6,307 nt of DNA from UMGS75 sp964507405 (GTDB lineage Bacteria; Bacillota_I; Bacilli_A; ML615J-28; CAG-313), in the NCBI GenBank assembly GCA_964507405.1, contig CAZDPJ010000041.1:1-6307 (forward strand), read 5' to 3'. The notes under the pieces are model-generated. The model saw only the letters and a program-made list of their open reading frames with translations. It did no database searches and had not been told where the DNA came from. Below are positions 6,143 to 6,307 of the stretch, piece after piece (position 1 is the stretch's first letter; the number at the start of each line of letters is the position of its first letter). A program made the position numbers and the translations under genes.

Positions 6143-6220
6143 TTATGCAATATAATTATAATTAATTGTATATTCACCAGTACCATTATTCCAGTTTGAA
6201 TCTTTAAATTTGCAAAATAA
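6143..6220 (-). pseudogene. Possible leftover 3' end of a minus-strand gene
   Basis: The minus strand is open for 25 codons (from 6220) to a TAA at 6145-6143, 23 bases before the terminator hairpin. The translated tail (KFKDSNWNNGTGEYTINYNY and two more residues) has the Asn/Thr/Tyr-rich, alternating look of a surface-protein end. Upstream in this frame come TGA codons at 6223-6221 and further on, where plus-strand transposase sequence begins. The inference is that the rest of the gene was lost or displaced by the insertion. Too short to be certain; it could be non-coding. Confidence 0.3.
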
Positions 6221-6232
6221 TCACTCAATTGA

Positions 6233-6307
6233 ATTAATGAATTTATGGAAAAATCAAAATATTTTGGAGAACTTCTTCAAATGGATGCTTCAGTTCATAA
6301 ATGGTTT
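6233..6307 (+). pseudogene. Transposase fragment (DDE/integrase-core type, ISNCY-like), runs off right edge
   Basis: The plus frame is open from 6233 to the window end and encodes, from the ATG at 6245, EKSKYFGELLQMDASVHKWF. The pattern K-x-x-x-F-G-E-L-x-Q-M-D-x-S-x-H-x-W-F is the segment around the first catalytic aspartate (here the codon at 6284-6286) in a family of rve/DDE transposases often labelled ISNCY or IS481-like. In complete members this segment lies more than 100 residues from the N-terminus, after helix-turn-helix domains. Here TGA (6230-6232) and TAA (6218-6220) stop the frame just upstream, and the ATG has no ribosome site. The copy therefore appears 5'-truncated or decayed. 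The family assignment is from motif memory and only 21 residues are visible, so it is moderately secure. Confidence 0.6.

Noticed and set aside
6143..6300. Reading TGA as tryptophan to join minus-strand frames at the right edge (Mycoplasma-type code)
   Set aside because: All clear genes use TGG for tryptophan and none needs TGA. The region upstream of 6220 is better explained as the opposite strand of a transposase.
1..6307. CRISPR array, tRNA, rRNA or riboswitch
   Set aside because: No regularly spaced direct repeats, cloverleaf or conserved RNA core was seen. Intergenic gaps are all under about 210 bases, and leaders of about 40 bases are too short for known riboswitches.

Overview
The window is AT-rich DNA, with every long gene on the minus strand. 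All five complete genes end in TAA. Tryptophan is read from TGG throughout, so the standard bacterial code fits. The AT-rich codon use, AGGAGG-type ribosome sites, near-consensus sigma-A promoters (extended -10 TAAAAT) and lipoprotein signal peptides suggest a low-GC Bacillota/Mycoplasmatota-type bacterium, perhaps an Erysipelotrichia-, RF39- or Izemoplasma-like gut lineage. The placement is inference.

Layout from left to right. (1) Positions 1-1141 hold the N-terminal 380 codons of a secreted lipoprotein-like surface protein with one InlB/Listeria-Bacteroides B-repeat. It runs off the left edge and has its own strong promoter. (2) Positions 1142-1346 hold that promoter and a U-tailed hairpin that ends the next unit. 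(3) Positions 1347-4988 hold a compact four-gene operon transcribed leftward: a DrrA-like ABC ATPase, an ABC-2 permease, a small lipoprotein of unknown function and a CNNM/HlyC-CorC-type membrane protein with CBS domains. Gaps inside the operon are 1, 1 and 16 bases. A promoter at 5034-5062 and a 7-2-7 dyad at 5009-5024, just after the predicted transcription start, look like a regulated control region. (4) Positions 5094-5990 hold a two-domain EamA (DMT) transporter that looks like a tandem fusion of the short COG2510-type unit. It is driven by a near-perfect promoter at 6037-6065. (5) Positions 6087-6307 are a scrambled edge: a strong terminator hairpin, a possible leftover 3' end of a minus-strand gene, and, on the plus strand, a fragment of a DDE transposase with the catalytic-region QMDAS motif.

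The central operon reads as an exporter module with an attached envelope lipoprotein and a CNNM-type ion-related membrane protein. The permease ribosome site lies inside the last codons of the ATPase gene, so the two are probably made in a fixed ratio. No regulator gene is visible; whatever binds the dyad would be encoded elsewhere. The most unusual items are the ABC-lipoprotein-CNNM linkage, the operator-like dyad, the duplicated EamA protein and the transposon-disrupted right edge.
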